Positions 63,320 to 64,000 of a stretch of DNA of 64,000 nucleotides are shown here, one piece after another (the first letter of the stretch is position 1; each line of letters starts with the position of its first letter). The DNA is from Bacillota bacterium (GTDB lineage Bacteria; Bacillota; Clostridia; Peptostreptococcales; Acidaminobacteraceae). The position numbers were made by a program, and so were the translations under genes. The notes under the pieces were generated by a model. That model saw only the letters and a program-made list of their open reading frames with translations, did no database searches and was not told where the DNA came from. The stretch is from the NCBI GenBank assembly GCA_025210655.1, contig JAOARG010000062.1, forward strand, positions 1-64,000, read 5' to 3'.

Positions 63320-63628
63320 CTAATCTACAACATCTAATTGTTCAAGAATTTTGTTTTTGAAATTATTATCCAAAATTCCGAAACATGTTCTATTATGACT
63401 ACCAATAGCGGATGAAAGTTCTTCTCGTTTTCCAAATACGACATACTTCACACCATATTTTGTTGATAGCTTCTCCATCTTGTCAAAGGTATTTTCAGAT
63501 GCATCTTCAACAATTATCAGTAGTTTTACCTTCTTCTTTTTAACATATATTTCGCAAGTATTCTCACCCGATATAAGATTACCCGATTTTTTCGCAAATC
63601 CTAATAATGTTAGTATTTTATTTTCCAT
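63320..63628 (-). CDS. ylxQ: L7Ae/L30e-family RNA-binding protein (YlxQ)
   Basis: A 102-residue kink-turn-type RNA-binding protein, encoded between rnpM and infB as in most Firmicutes. It shows LLGFAKKSGNLISGENT, LLIIVEDASENTFDK and KREELSSAIG. The start at 63628 overlaps the end of the upstream gene by 11 nt and has GAGG 9 nt upstream; a longer frame to 63694 lies inside that gene. The role is probably in ribosome or RNase P function, but not settled. Confidence 0.93.
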   Translation of the reverse strand: MENKILTLLGFAKKSGNLISGENTCEIYVKKKKVKLLIIVEDASENTFDKMEKLSTKYGVKYVVFGKREELSSAIGSHNRTCFGILDNNFKNKILEQLDVVD

Positions 63629-63887
63629 TTTTAAGTTCCTCTTCCAATCTGTCATATATCTCTTCCGATATTGGAACTGATAGTGACCTATCAATGGATT
63701 TCTTTTTTCTTGCCTTTTTCAAACACTCTAAGTCAGGACAAATATATGCTCCTCTACCGTTCATCTTGCCTGTCATATCTACTGAAATTTCTCCGTCCTT
63801 CATCTTAACAACACGAATCAATTCCTTTTTTGTTTTTTGTTCATTACAACCTAAGCAGGTTCTCATTGGAATTTTTCTAGTTTTCAT
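63618..63887 (-). CDS. rnpM: YlxR/RnpM, RNA-binding modulator (DUF448)
   Basis: An 89-residue protein with the DUF448 hallmarks PMRTCLGCNEQK, ELIRVVK and GRGAYIC. In Bacillus this protein binds the RNase P RNA and modulates its activity. ATG follows GGGGTG. It is 17 nt after nusA. Confidence 0.95.
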   Translation of the reverse strand: MKTRKIPMRTCLGCNEQKTKKELIRVVKMKDGEISVDMTGKMNGRGAYICPDLECLKKARKKKSIDRSLSVPISEEIYDRLEEELKNGK

Positions 63888-63904
63888 AATTTCACCCCAA
63901 CAAA

Positions 63905-64000
63905 TTATTCCTCTTCACTAGTTATAATTTCTTCTTCAACTACTTCTTCTGCCTCATTATCTTTAGCAAGAACTTCATCTCTATACTGTGAATCAGATTT
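63905..64000 (-). CDS. nusA: NusA, C-terminal end only
   Basis: The last 31 codons of a gene running in from the right edge. The visible residues begin KSDSQYRDEVLAKDNEAEE and end in an acidic Glu-rich tail. The sequence is not diagnostic on its own; the call rests on position, directly before rnpM-ylxQ-infB, where nusA is nearly invariant, and on the acidic tail seen in clostridial NusA. Confidence 0.8.
   Translation of the reverse strand, partial: KSDSQYRDEVLAKDNEAEEVVEEEIITSEEE

Noticed and set aside
63607-63921. 104-residue plus-strand reading frame at the right edge
   Set aside because: It is antisense to rnpM and ylxQ, which are confidently identified.

Overview
The window looks like a chromosomal segment of a low-GC, Gram-positive, probably endospore-forming anaerobe of the class Clostridia. 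The evidence is strong AT bias, AGGAGG-type ribosome binding sites, GTG and TTG starts, RNase Y, two SpoVS genes, a Bacillus/Clostridium-type LexA box, S-layer homology domains, and Mrp/ferredoxin ATPases. A tRNA 2-selenouridine synthase suggests selenium use. I cannot name the species. Almost every gene lies on the minus strand; only the yneA-like SOS gene is clearly on the plus strand.

Layout: 1-3.5 kb holds the 5' end of a group IIC intron just past the lexA terminator, lexA, a divergent yneA-like gene, and a tyrosine recombinase with its own LexA-box promoter. 3.5-11.2 kb has three methyl-accepting chemotaxis proteins and a patatin-like lipase. 11.4-18.4 kb has an unknown protein, purB, an NTF2-like protein, tandem spoVS genes, an RNA/DNA methyltransferase and rny. 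18.4-19.4 kb is a repeat-filled gap with an RHS/YD-repeat remnant. 19.4-26.4 kb holds a large SLH surface protein and a LuxR-type ATPase regulator. 26.9-31 kb has recA (with a LexA box) and an operon of two Mrp-like ATPases and two NifX-like proteins. 31.5-37.7 kb has nagB, a metallo-beta-lactamase-fold protein, a diguanylate cyclase, cinA and pgsA. 37.7-46.2 kb has rimO, mnmH, ftsK, aspartokinase, dut, an M16 peptidase and an unknown protein. 46.2-50.3 kb has a PP2C phosphatase, an FMN/4Fe-4S membrane protein and a small-membrane-protein operon. 50.3-55.2 kb has an ABC uptake system with two substrate-binding proteins and a HutP-family RNA-binding protein. 55.2-64 kb is the conserved nusA-rnpM-L7Ae-infB-rbfA-nrnA-truB-ribF-rpsO-pnp translation/RNA-decay block.

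The backbone order nusA..pnp - dut - aspartokinase - ftsK - rimO - pgsA - cinA - recA - rny - spoVS is typical of Clostridia. Accessory genes and repeat-rich gaps interrupt it.

The most unusual content is in the gaps. (1) 7-nt-period tracts read UAG-N4-UAG-N4-UAG on the transcribed strand and are usually followed by complementary arms. This matches the binding pattern known for HutP, and a HutP-family gene is in the window. (2) A ~105-nt element in three copies has three hairpins and a compensatory base-pair change, and sits just past a terminator hairpin. (3) Chains of hairpins are joined by GTCTAGT linkers whose stems differ between copies. (4) Another ~80-bp structured repeat has compensatory changes. 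(5) The ABC transporter genes have two structured leaders; one is packed with NAG triplets and ends in an intrinsic terminator directly before the coding region.
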